Shown piece after piece: positions 16,925 to 24,883 of a stretch of 64,000 nt of DNA; the first letter of the stretch is position 1; the number at the start of each line of letters is the position of its first letter. Origin of the DNA: an uncultured Roseburia sp. (GTDB lineage Bacteria > Bacillota > Clostridia > Lachnospirales > Lachnospiraceae); NCBI GenBank assembly GCA_910587865.1, contig CAJUNX010000013.1:13804-77803 (forward strand). Direction: 5' to 3'. The notes beneath the pieces were generated by a model. That model did no database searches. It had not been told where the DNA came from and was given only the letters and a program-made list of their open reading frames with translations. A program made the translations under genes and the position numbers.

Positions 16925-18463
16925 ATGCGTATAACAAATAATATGATGCTGCGCAATGCGTCCAGCAATATTAACGGAAATAAAATCAATGTCAATGCGA
17001 TGGAAAATCAGATGTCTTCCCAGAAGAAGATTCAGAGACCGTCTGATGACCCTGTGATCGCCGTGCGTGCGTTAAGACTCCGCAGTTCTCTCAGCGAGAT
17101 TAACCAGTACTATGAGAACAACATTCCGGATGCGGAATCGTGGCTGGAAGTGACGGAGACCGCACTGAAGAATATGGAAAAGATTCTGACGGATATCCGG
17201 ACGCAGTGTGAGTACGGAGCAGGCGATCAGCTGACGGCGGACGACCGGAAAGCGATCCTGACGGCGCTTGAGAAGCTGCGCCAGCAGGTTTATTCGGAGG
17301 GAAATGCGGATTATGCGGGCCGGACCGTGTTTACGGGTTACCGGACCAATCAGAAGCTGACCTTTATGCAGGACGACGCCAGCACGAAATATGAGATTAC
17401 ACAGAAATTTACCTATGCAGATTTAGAGGAATATCGCTATTACAGCGATAAAGTGACGGTGCCGGCGACGCCGGGTGACCTGCTGAATCCGGCCAATACC
17501 GTGCCGAATCCGCAGGAAGCGGTATTCCAGAGGATCCGTCTGAGCTATGGCAAGATCGATTCGCTCGACAACGCCGGGTCACTCTCCTATTCGTACACGG
17601 ATAATACCGGTACGGTGCAGACGTCTCCGATTACCGTGACGGAATATGAGACCTTTGAGGAATGGAAGGCGCAGGCGGGTAATTATACGATTGCCGACGG
17701 CGAGGCCGTATTTATCAAAGAGAGCGGCGAGCTGATTATGAGCAAAGGCCTGTCCGACGATATCCGGGAGAACAAGGGATCGCTGGAACTCAATTATACA
17801 AAAACCGGCTTTGCAAAAGGCGAAGTCCGGCCAGAGTATTATTACAATTGTAAAGACGTTACAAACCCGGATCCGGATAAACAGATCGAATATACAAAAT
17901 TTGATGCCAACGGAAAAGAGATTTATCAGGACATCAATTATCTGGTGGCGGCAAATCAGACGCTGACGGTAAATACACAGGCTTCGGACGTATTCGATGC
18001 CTCGCTCGGCCGGGATGTGGATGCCCTGATCGAAGCGGTGCGTTTTGCCCAGGAGGCGAATGCAAAAGTAGAAGAGATCGAAAAAATGCAGAAGATGCAG
18101 GAATATTCGTCGGATGACAGCCAGGCGGCGCTGGAAGAATGGCTGGTAGCGGCGAAAAAAGAGGCGGCTTATGCAGAGGATAACATGCAGAAGCTTTACA
18201 ATTCTTACATCGGAAACTGTGACGGATATTTAAGCAAGGTGCTGCTGGCAAAGACCAGCGTGGGAAGCAAGGGCGAGAGTCTGGAGCTGACCAAAAACCG
18301 TATGGAGAACCAGCAGACGACGGTGGAGACGCTCAAATCGGAGAACGAGGACCGGGAGCTTTCGGATATAATTATTGATTATACGGCTGCATATTCGGCT
18401 TACGAGGCATCACTGCAGGCGGCGGCCAAGATCAATCAGAATACGCTGCTCAACTTTATTTAG
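16925..18463 (+). CDS. flgL: Flagellar hook-associated protein FlgL (HAP3), enlarged
   Basis: FlgL is the second hook-filament junction protein. The N-terminus (MRITNNMMLRNASSNINGNK) and the flagellin-like C-terminal helix (DYTAAYSAYEASLQAAAKIN) are typical. At 512 residues it is well above the usual 300 or so, because of a large variable domain at about residues 140-370, which should face outward. It ends the flgM operon; the 270 bases that follow hold the structured segment described next. Confidence 0.92.
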   Translation: MRITNNMMLRNASSNINGNKINVNAMENQMSSQKKIQRPSDDPVIAVRALRLRSSLSEINQYYENNIPDAESWLEVTETALKNMEKILTDIRTQCEYGAGDQLTADDRKAILTALEKLRQQVYSEGNADYAGRTVFTGYRTNQKLTFMQDDASTKYEITQKFTYADLEEYRYYSDKVTVPATPGDLLNPANTVPNPQEAVFQRIRLSYGKIDSLDNAGSLSYSYTDNTGTVQTSPITVTEYETFEEWKAQAGNYTIADGEAVFIKESGELIMSKGLSDDIRENKGSLELNYTKTGFAKGEVRPEYYYNCKDVTNPDPDKQIEYTKFDANGKEIYQDINYLVAANQTLTVNTQASDVFDASLGRDVDALIEAVRFAQEANAKVEEIEKMQKMQEYSSDDSQAALEEWLVAAKKEAAYAEDNMQKLYNSYIGNCDGYLSKVLLAKTSVGSKGESLELTKNRMENQQTTVETLKSENEDRELSDIIIDYTAAYSAYEASLQAAAKINQNTLLNFI

Positions 18464-18550
18464 AGTATAATGCGCCAAAGCGCTTTGAGGGAAAAGAAAA
18501 CCTTCAGGTGCAGGATAATTCGGAAAAGCGGCGCATAAAAGTGCTGAAAA

Positions 18551-18646
18551 ACGGGGCTGTCGCATGAAGTGATGAGGATACGATACCTGCCGCTGCAGGA
18601 TGCAGCGAACCGCGGGTACGATTCCCGCCTGGTGCGCCGGCCCCGT
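18551..18646 (+). ncRNA. Candidate structured leader upstream of fliW-csrA
   Basis: A closing 7-bp stem ACGGGGC / GCCCCGT (18551-18557, 18640-18646) encloses a perfect hairpin CGCTGCA-GGA-TGCAGCG (18591-18607) and a second hairpin GCGGG-TACGATT-CCCGC (18612-18628). The first has GGA as its loop, the core of a CsrA site. The segment lies in the gap between flgL and fliW-csrA, where CsrA autoregulation would act. No known riboswitch class fits. It is seen in one sequence only, so the fold is unproven. Confidence 0.45.
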
Positions 18647-18732
18647 GTTTTGTTGCGGACCGCCGTGCCGCAGGTGCGGGCAGGGAGTAAAAATGCGAAG
18701 AAACAGTGTTTTTTTGCGGAAATGAGGGAAAA

Positions 18733-19200
18733 ATGAAAGCAGAAAGCAGGCTTTTTGGAAACATTGATATTGATGAAGAAAAGATTATCACGCTTGAGGG
18801 CGGAATGATCGGACTTCCGGATTTTCAGCGTTTTGCGCTGATTTTTGATGAGGAAAAGGGTCAGAAGGAGTCGTCGATCATGTGGTTTCAGTCCATGGAT
18901 GATCCGGGAACGGCATTTCCCGTGATGCATCCGAATCTGGTAAAGCCGGATTACAATCCGACGGTAAACGACGAGCTTCTGGCGCCGCTGGGTACGCTGA
19001 CGGAGGAAAATACTTACGTACTTGTCACGGTCACGGCAACGGCGGATGTAAAAGAGACATCGGTAAATCTCAAGGCGCCGATTGTGATCAATACGGACAC
19101 GAGAAAGGGATGCCAGATGATCGTGGAGGACGACTATCCCGTCAAATACAGGATATATGAGGCGGTAAAGGGAAGAAAGAAAGAAGCGGGGGAATCATAA
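18733..19200 (+). CDS. fliW: Flagellar assembly factor FliW
   Basis: FliW binds both flagellin and CsrA; free FliW blocks CsrA and so allows flagellin translation. The 155-residue product has the family features: an N-terminal FGNIDIDEEKIITLEGGMIG-type strand region, a PDFQRFALI segment and the C-terminal VNLKAPIVIN motif (about residues 112-121). I chose ATG 18733, which has GAGGGA upstream; the frame is open from 18706. Its stop overlaps the csrA start by one base, giving tight coupling of antagonist and target. Confidence 0.95.
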   Translation: MKAESRLFGNIDIDEEKIITLEGGMIGLPDFQRFALIFDEEKGQKESSIMWFQSMDDPGTAFPVMHPNLVKPDYNPTVNDELLAPLGTLTEENTYVLVTVTATADVKETSVNLKAPIVINTDTRKGCQMIVEDDYPVKYRIYEAVKGRKKEAGES

Positions 19201-19430
19201 TGCTGGCATTGACGCGAAAAAAGGGAGAGTCGCTTGTGATCAACAATAACATCGAGGTTACCGTGCTGGAAATCCGCGGCGATCAGGTGAAGATCGGGAT
19301 CACGGCGCCAAAGGAGGTTCCGGTGTACCGCAAAGAGGTATACCTTCAGATTCAGAATGAGAATAAAGCGGCGCTGAATACAGAGACACTGAACACGGAG
19401 ACATTAGAAGCGCTCAAGGGACTGCTGTAG
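19200..19430 (+). CDS. csrA: Translational regulator CsrA
   Basis: CsrA is a small RNA-binding dimer that blocks translation by binding GGA motifs in hairpin loops and over Shine-Dalgarno sites. The 76-residue product has the standard MLALTRKKGESLVINNNI start and the conserved IGITAPKEVPVYRKEV region (about 37-52) with the RNA-contacting Arg. The tail holds a small repeat (NTETL twice). It directly follows fliW by a one-base overlap. Candidate targets here are the two flagellin leaders and possibly its own upstream region. Confidence 0.96.
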   Translation: MLALTRKKGESLVINNNIEVTVLEIRGDQVKIGITAPKEVPVYRKEVYLQIQNENKAALNTETLNTETLEALKGLL

Positions 19431-19472
19431 AAAGAGAGCGTCAGGGAATACGGGCAATGTCGGGCAGAAGGT

Positions 19473-19499
19473 TAATAAATACAGGTGTCTGACCGATAT
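19473..19499 (+). promoter_or_regulatory. Sigma-28 promoter of the flaG-fliD-fliS operon
   Basis: TAAT (19473-19476), 15 bases, ACCGATAT (19492-19499): the same layout as at flgM and the first flagellin. A small bulged hairpin with AGGAA in its loop (19517-19534) lies between this promoter and flaG and might be a CsrA site. Confidence 0.78.
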
Positions 19500-19566
19500 A
19501 CCATATGAAGAATAGGTTACTACAGGAAGTGTAACGGACCAGTCATATCACACGGAGGTGGTACAA

Positions 19567-19992
19567 ATGGGAATAGAAAAGGTGGCAGGCAGCGCAGCGA
19601 CGCCGTATCAGGGAAGTTCGGCCGTACAAGCTGCACAGACGGCGCCGGAGGCGCATGAGACAGTGATTCGGATGCCGCGGAAAGCGGAGCCGGTATCGCG
19701 GAGGCAGGATTTTTCACTGACCCCGCAGGGCACGGGCGCCGTGGAGAGCGAAGTGGCGGAAGATGCGGGAAAGCAGACCCCGCAGCTTAAGACAGCGGTG
19801 AATGATCTGAATAAGCAGATGACGAGCTCAGAGGCGGTCTTTCGGATTCATGAGAAGACAAACCGCGTCACGATCAAGATTGTCGATAAGTCGACCAAGG
19901 AAGTGTTAAAGGAGTATCCGCCGGAGCAGACGCTCGATATGATTGCCAAGATATGGGAAATTGCAGGGATTCTTGTAGACGAGAAGCGCTAG
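19567..19992 (+). CDS. flaG: FlaG family flagellar protein
   Basis: A 141-residue protein with a disordered Ala/Glu/Pro-rich N-terminal half and the conserved FlaG C-terminal domain (residues about 90-141: RVTIKIVDKSTKEVLKEYPP then IWEIAGILVDE). FlaG genes sit beside fliD in many flagellated bacteria and influence filament length; the mechanism is not settled. The GGAGGTG site at 19554-19560 places the start at ATG 19567 rather than at the in-frame GTG 19558 inside it. It heads the flaG-fliD-fliS operon. Confidence 0.88.
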   Translation: MGIEKVAGSAATPYQGSSAVQAAQTAPEAHETVIRMPRKAEPVSRRQDFSLTPQGTGAVESEVAEDAGKQTPQLKTAVNDLNKQMTSSEAVFRIHEKTNRVTIKIVDKSTKEVLKEYPPEQTLDMIAKIWEIAGILVDEKR

Positions 19993-20023
19993 CGCTCAAA
20001 GAGCAGAAAGGAGCAGGAGAACT

Positions 20024-22759
20024 ATGCCAATTCGTATTACGGGTTTGAACTCGGGGCTGGACACCGAAGCGATCATCTCGGCGCTTGTGTCCTCCTACAA
20101 TTACAAGACAAACAAGTATAAAAAAGCGCAGACCAAGCTTTCCTGGAAGCAGGAGAAGTGGAAGACGCTGAATACCAAGATTTACAGTCTGTACAACAGT
20201 ATCGGAAATCTCAGGTTTTCCAGTGCTTACAATCTGAAAAAGACGACCGTCTCGGATACGACGAAGGCCACGGTCAAGGCGGGAAGCGGCGCGCCGAACG
20301 GGACGCAGAAGCTGAATATTTTAGAGATTGCGCAGGCAGGATATCTGACCGGCGGCAAGCTTGACGGCAATGTGACAAAGAATACGACGCTTGCGGAGCT
20401 CGGCTATACCGGCGGTGACGGAAAGATTAATGTCACAAAGGGCGACGGGACGACGACCACGATCGAGGTCAGCCAGGGGACCAAGGTATCTGATTTCCTG
20501 ACCTCCCTGCAGAAGGCGGGACTGACGGCGAACTACGACGATACGAACAAGAGAATCTATGTCAGTTCGAAGGAGACCGGAAAGAATAATGATTTTACGC
20601 TGACCGGGGCGAATGCGGACGGCGTCAGCGCGCTCTTTAAGATGGGCTTAAGTGTGGATTCGGATGCGACGAAGGCGACGTATACTTCCTATGCGAAGTA
20701 TGTGACGAATGCGCCGGCAGGAACGTCCGTGGAAGATTATGTGAAGGACATGATCACGGCCTATCAGAATGCACAGAAGGATTTCACGCAGAAGACGAAT
20801 CAGAATGCGAACCTCTCTGCAGCTTACGGCTATGCGAGCGCTTATGAAGCGATGATGGATGCGCTGGCGAAGACAGGTCTTAACGCCGGCGATCAGGAGA
20901 AGCTTCGGACGCTCCTTGGCATGACGGCGACGCAGCGCGTCAACAGCGTGATGGACGCAAACGGCAATGTTTACACGGCAAAGGGGACGGACAAAGACGG
21001 CAATGCGATTTTCTCATACAACGATAACGGGACCGAGAAATATATTCAGCGGGTTATCACGTATAAAGACGAAAACGGCGCGAATTATAAGCTGAATGCG
21101 GATAAGAAGTCCTATACGGATGATGCCGGTACGACCTGGAATGCGACGTCAAAGAAGGACAGCGCGGGCAATGTGATCTATTCGGACGGAAACGGAAACG
21201 AGAGAACCATTACCAGCACGACTTCCTATTATGAAGCGACGGCGAGCGAGCAGAATACAGGTGAAACGAAATATACGGATGTCAATGGAAACGTATATGA
21301 GACGAAGAACGGGATTGTGACGACTTCGGACGGAACACAGTATAAGTATGACGCCGCATCCAAGACCTTACAGGAGGTGGACGCGTCCGGTAATGTTGTT
21401 GCATCCGGTAAAACGATCAGTATTGACGATACAAAGACAGCGCCCGTGACAGAGACCGTCTACACGCAGGGAGCTGCACGTACGGATATCAAGCGCTCGG
21501 CGGATGAGCTGTCGGATCTGCGCACAGCGGCCGGCACGAATCTGACAGACGATGATGTGAAAAATCTGACATCCAATATCAGCACGGTGAATACATATGA
21601 GAAGACGGCCGACAAGCTGGACGATGCGGATCCGTATTCAAAGAAAAATATCACCGCGGCGATCCAGGCAGCATATGCGGCCGGAGACGTATCGGCAGTG
21701 ACAAACACGTATGCGCAGATCATCAATAACAATAAGGCAGACATTACGGCGGCAGAAAAGGTGATAGCCGACAACAAAGTTCTTGACGGTCTCTCGAAGA
21801 TGGATCTGACGACGCAGGCAGGCCAGGATGCGCTGGATGCATTCGTACAGCAGGCGCAGGATATGAAGGCGACGGTAGATTCTCTGTCAACGCAGGTGAA
21901 TACAGGCGCCAAAAAGATTGACGGTTCCGATTCAAAGATCAAGTTAAACGGGATTGAGTACACGAGTTCCGAGAACAACTACTCGATCAACGGACTGTCG
22001 ATTGCTGCGACCGGAGTGACCGGAGACGGCGACGCGAATGCGATTACGATCACCACGGCGACCGATACACAGGGACTTTACGATACGATCAAGGATTTCC
22101 TGACGCAGTACAATGCGCTGATCAACGAGATCACCTCTCTCTACAATGCGGAGTCGGCAAAAGGTTACGAGCCGCTGACCAGCGAGGAGAAGGACGCGAT
22201 GTCGGATAGCGAGGTAGAGCTGTGGGAGGAGAAGGTCAAATCCGCACTTCTCCGTCGGGATACGACGCTTGGCGGCGTGATGAGTTCGATGACGCTGGCG
22301 ATGAGCAAGGGTGTAAAGATCGGGGATAAGACCTACTACCTGTCCTCATTCGGCATCCGTACGCTCGGGTACTTAAACGCACCGGAGAACCAGCACAACG
22401 CATACCACATTGACGGTGATGAGGATGATATTTCGACAAAGACAAATGCGGATAAGCTGATGGCTGCGATCACATCCGATCCGGATACGGTGATTTCCTT
22501 TATGCAGCAGCTGGCGACCAACCTGTACGACGCGGTGGGTGATAAGATGAGTTCCACATCGTTAAGCAGTGCGTTTACGGTTTACAATGACAAAGAAATG
22601 GCCTCCGAATACAGCGACTACACCAGTCTGATCAAGAAGTGGGAGGATAAACTGGAAGCACAGGAGGAATACTACTACAAGAAATTCTCACAGATGGAGA
22701 CCGCGCTTTCCAAGCTAAACAGCCAAAGCTCGGCGCTTGCCGGCCTGTTTGGAAATTAG
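20024..22759 (+). CDS. fliD: Flagellar cap protein FliD (HAP2), very large
   Basis: FliD caps the filament and folds arriving flagellin. The N-terminal FliD_N signature (MPIRITGLNSGLDTEAIISA, residues 1-20) and the C-terminal coiled coil (about 860-911, with QMETALSKLNSQSSALAGLF) are normal. At 911 residues it is far longer than common FliD (about 450-700). The excess lies in the variable middle (about 200-640), which has repeated Asp/Gly/Asn-rich strand units such as DANGNVYTAKGTDKDGNAIF. An AAAGGAGCAGGAG site precedes the ATG. Regulation is probably by the sigma-28 promoter upstream of flaG. Confidence 0.94.
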   Translation: MPIRITGLNSGLDTEAIISALVSSYNYKTNKYKKAQTKLSWKQEKWKTLNTKIYSLYNSIGNLRFSSAYNLKKTTVSDTTKATVKAGSGAPNGTQKLNILEIAQAGYLTGGKLDGNVTKNTTLAELGYTGGDGKINVTKGDGTTTTIEVSQGTKVSDFLTSLQKAGLTANYDDTNKRIYVSSKETGKNNDFTLTGANADGVSALFKMGLSVDSDATKATYTSYAKYVTNAPAGTSVEDYVKDMITAYQNAQKDFTQKTNQNANLSAAYGYASAYEAMMDALAKTGLNAGDQEKLRTLLGMTATQRVNSVMDANGNVYTAKGTDKDGNAIFSYNDNGTEKYIQRVITYKDENGANYKLNADKKSYTDDAGTTWNATSKKDSAGNVIYSDGNGNERTITSTTSYYEATASEQNTGETKYTDVNGNVYETKNGIVTTSDGTQYKYDAASKTLQEVDASGNVVASGKTISIDDTKTAPVTETVYTQGAARTDIKRSADELSDLRTAAGTNLTDDDVKNLTSNISTVNTYEKTADKLDDADPYSKKNITAAIQAAYAAGDVSAVTNTYAQIINNNKADITAAEKVIADNKVLDGLSKMDLTTQAGQDALDAFVQQAQDMKATVDSLSTQVNTGAKKIDGSDSKIKLNGIEYTSSENNYSINGLSIAATGVTGDGDANAITITTATDTQGLYDTIKDFLTQYNALINEITSLYNAESAKGYEPLTSEEKDAMSDSEVELWEEKVKSALLRRDTTLGGVMSSMTLAMSKGVKIGDKTYYLSSFGIRTLGYLNAPENQHNAYHIDGDEDDISTKTNADKLMAAITSDPDTVISFMQQLATNLYDAVGDKMSSTSLSSAFTVYNDKEMASEYSDYTSLIKKWEDKLEAQEEYYYKKFSQMETALSKLNSQSSALAGLFGN

Positions 22760-22860
22760 GAGTCAGGTAACGTCTGATGATTGAAAAATGAGCATGATAT
22801 CCTGCGTGAAACGGAATTTGTTTTGCGCAGGATCGCTTTCGTAAGACAGGAGGACAGAGA

Positions 22861-23241
22861 ATGCTGGCAAATCAGGGCTATGCAGCATATGCGAATAACA
22901 AGGTTGCGACGGCCTCTCCGGGAGAGCTGACACTGATGCTCTATGAAGGGGCAATCAAGTTCTGTAATATTGCGATTGTCGGAGTGGAAGAGAAGAATAT
23001 TCAAAAGGCGCACACGAATATTATCAAAGTAGAAAATATTATCGAAGAGTTTCAGAGCACGCTCAACCACAATTATCCGGTGGCGAAAGATTTTGACGCA
23101 GTCTATACGTATCTGATGGACCGGTTAAGAGAAGCAAACTTCAAAAAGGACAAAGAGATCCTTGAAGAGGTATTAAAACATCTGCGTACCATGCGGGATA
23201 CGTGGAAGGAAGTCATGCAGCTGGCGCGGGCGCAGCAATAA
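22861..23241 (+). CDS. fliS: Flagellin export chaperone FliS
   Basis: FliS binds the C-terminal helix of flagellin and keeps it unfolded until export. The 126-residue helical product has the family start (GYAAYANNKVATASPGELTL, residues about 5-24) and the conserved LMLYEGAIKF segment. An AGGAGGA site precedes the ATG. It lies 101 bases after fliD; the FliT-like gene follows 23 bases later. Confidence 0.95.
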   Translation: MLANQGYAAYANNKVATASPGELTLMLYEGAIKFCNIAIVGVEEKNIQKAHTNIIKVENIIEEFQSTLNHNYPVAKDFDAVYTYLMDRLREANFKKDKEILEEVLKHLRTMRDTWKEVMQLARAQQ

Positions 23242-23264
23242 TACGGCAGACACAGGGAGAATGT

Positions 23265-23744
23265 ATGGAAAAAAGCAGATATATCCCCATAATGATACAG
23301 AGCCTGAAGAAAAAAGAAGAGGTGCTTGATGCCATCATCCGTATCAATCAGCGGCAGAAGGAAGAACTGGATAATCCGTCGCTGGATCCGGATGATTTTG
23401 ACGCGACCTTTGCGGAAAAAGAAAAGCTGATTGATCAGCTCGATACCTTAGATAGCGGTTTTCAGGAGCTGTTTGAGAAGATCCGCGGCGACCTGACCCG
23501 GAATCAGAAGGAATACCGGGAGGAGATTGCGCAGATGCAGGAGTGCATCCGCCGGCTCACGGCAAAGAGCGCGGATATTCAGACGCAGGAAGCACGCAAT
23601 AAAACACTGATGGAGCAGAAGTTTGCATCCGTCCGCAGACAGGCCAGGGAAGTCAGGAAGAGCCAGAAGATCGTAAACCAGTATTATAAGAATATGATGA
23701 AGACAAACTACATTGAACCGCAGTTTACGGACAATAAGAAATAA
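23265..23744 (+). CDS. FliT/FlgN-like flagellar chaperone
   Basis: A 159-residue, highly charged, all-helical cytoplasmic protein. Position after fliS and the size and coiled-coil pattern fit FliT or a FlgN-type chaperone; I do not see a residue signature that decides between them. The chosen start is ATG 23265, with GGGAGA just upstream; the frame is open from 23202 but would then overlap fliS. It is the last gene before the flagellin promoter region and probably serves FliD. Confidence 0.75.
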   Translation: MEKSRYIPIMIQSLKKKEEVLDAIIRINQRQKEELDNPSLDPDDFDATFAEKEKLIDQLDTLDSGFQELFEKIRGDLTRNQKEYREEIAQMQECIRRLTAKSADIQTQEARNKTLMEQKFASVRRQAREVRKSQKIVNQYYKNMMKTNYIEPQFTDNKK

Positions 23745-23772
23745 GATTTCTGCAAAAATTTCTTTTTAATGG

Positions 23773-23801
23773 TATAATGTATCGGAACAATCTTCCGATA
23801 T
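23773..23801 (+). promoter_or_regulatory. Flagellin promoter: sigma-28 site overlapped by an extended -10 TATAAT
   Basis: TAAT (23775-23778), 15 bases, TCCGATAT (23794-23801) fits sigma-28. TGG-TATAAT (23770-23778) is also a good extended -10 for sigma-A, lacking a clear -35. The leader that follows is about 125 bases and holds several GGA motifs. Confidence 0.75.
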
Positions 23802-23895
23802 ATAATACAAGTAAGTCAGATGAGTTACTTTGTGGCGGATGTCAGATGGAGCGTACGGCCGGAAGACAGAAGCCGCATCAAAAAATCATTATTTA

Positions 23896-23928
23896 TGTAG
23901 CATGGAAGCTACAACATATTCAAGGAGG
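23896..23928 (+). promoter_or_regulatory. CsrA-type site in flagellin 1 leader: GGA-loop hairpin plus Shine-Dalgarno GGA
   Basis: Stem TGTAGC / GCTACA (23896-23901, 23908-23913) with loop ATGGAA, followed by AAGGAGG (23922-23928). The Bacillus hag leader has the same plan, a GGA hairpin and a second site over the ribosome site. The matching hairpin before flagellin 2 has a compensatory base-pair change. Confidence 0.75.
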
Positions 23929-23936
23929 AAATAATC

Positions 23937-24773
23937 ATGGTAGTACAGCACAATCTTACAGCAATGAATTCTAACAGACAGTTAGGTATCACAACTGGTC
24001 AGCAGGCAAAGTCTTCCGAGAAGTTATCTTCCGGATATAAGATCAACCGTGCAGCGGACGACGCAGCAGGCTTAACGATTTCCGAGAAGATGAGAAGCCA
24101 GGTAAGAGGCTTAAACAAGGCTTCTTCGAACGCTCAGGACGGCGTATCCTTAATCCAGGTTGCTGAGGGTGCGTTAAATGAGACTCATTCCATCTTACAG
24201 CGTATGAATGAGCTTGCAACCCAGGCTGCAAACGATACGAATACCTCGATCGACCGCAAGGCAATCCAGGCAGAGTTAAAGCAGCTGACCTCTGAGATCG
24301 ACAGAATTCAGTCTACCACACAGTTCAATACACAGAACTTACTGGATGGTTCTTTCTCTTCGAAGAATCTTCAGGTTGGATCTCTTTCTGGCCAGGCGAT
24401 TTCGATCAGCATTGATAACATGAATGCAGCTGCAATCGGTTTGACAGATCTTCAGGCGAATTTGGAAAGCGATTCGTTTGTATTCAGCTTTGGTTCCGCA
24501 GGTTCCGCAATGGATATGATCCAGAGCGCAATCAATGTAGTATCCGAGCAGAGATCTGCACTTGGTGCAATCCAGAATCGTTTGGAGCACACGATTGCAA
24601 ACCTTGACAATATCTCTGAGAATACTCAGGCTGCTGAGTCCCGTATCCGTGATACAGATATGGCGGAAGAGATGGTTGAGTACAGCAAGAACAACATCCT
24701 TGCTCAGGCAGGACAGTCCATGCTGGCTCAGGCAAATCAGTCTACTCAGGGTGTACTGTCACTGTTACAGTAA
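23937..24773 (+). CDS. Flagellin, copy 1
   Basis: A 278-residue short flagellin made only of the D0/D1 core: N-terminal domain (residues 1-140, beginning VVQHNLTAMNSNRQLGIT) and C-terminal domain (about 190-278, ending MLAQANQSTQGVLSLLQ). The small centre (about 145-188) should be surface exposed. Ser/Thr residues there could carry glycans, since a Maf transferase gene and a legionaminate pathway lie downstream. It is preceded by an SD site and a GGA hairpin. The ends are nearly identical to copy 2; the middle differs. Confidence 0.96.
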   Translation: MVVQHNLTAMNSNRQLGITTGQQAKSSEKLSSGYKINRAADDAAGLTISEKMRSQVRGLNKASSNAQDGVSLIQVAEGALNETHSILQRMNELATQAANDTNTSIDRKAIQAELKQLTSEIDRIQSTTQFNTQNLLDGSFSSKNLQVGSLSGQAISISIDNMNAAAIGLTDLQANLESDSFVFSFGSAGSAMDMIQSAINVVSEQRSALGAIQNRLEHTIANLDNISENTQAAESRIRDTDMAEEMVEYSKNNILAQAGQSMLAQANQSTQGVLSLLQ

Positions 24774-24785
24774 TTTGTGTAATCA

Positions 24786-24811
24786 TTTGGCGGCATGAAT
24801 ATGCCGCCAAA
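24786..24811 (+). terminator. Perfect 11-bp hairpin between the two flagellin genes
   Basis: TTTGGCGGCAT (24786-24796), loop GAAT, ATGCCGCCAAA (24801-24811). No run of T follows, so it may be a partial terminator or an RNA stabiliser and processing stem that sets the ratio of the two flagellins. Confidence 0.6.
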
Positions 24812-24841
24812 TTGAACAAAATTATTTAACAAAGTAATATT

Positions 24842-24875
24842 TGCAGCATGGAAGCTGCAGTAAATTCAAGGAGGA
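24842..24875 (+). promoter_or_regulatory. CsrA-type site in flagellin 2 leader
   Basis: Stem TGCAGC / GCTGCA (24842-24847, 24854-24859) around the same ATGGAA loop, then AAGGAGG (24869-24875). A U-A pair in the first leader is a C-G pair here, evidence that the stem is kept by selection. Confidence 0.75.
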
Positions 24876-24883
24876 AAATAATT

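Noticed and set aside
18612..18635. tRNA-like T-arm (GCGGG-TACGATT-CCCGC)
   Set aside because: No matching acceptor strand lies at tRNA distance, no anticodon arm fits, and the loop has A instead of U at the second position.
23807..23895. c-di-GMP riboswitch in the first flagellin leader
   Set aside because: The conserved core motifs of class I and II riboswitches are absent.
24812..24840. Sigma-A promoter (TTGAAC-N17-TAATAT) before flagellin 2
   Set aside because: Each box matches only 4 of 6 and the start would fall inside the conserved hairpin, removing half its stem.
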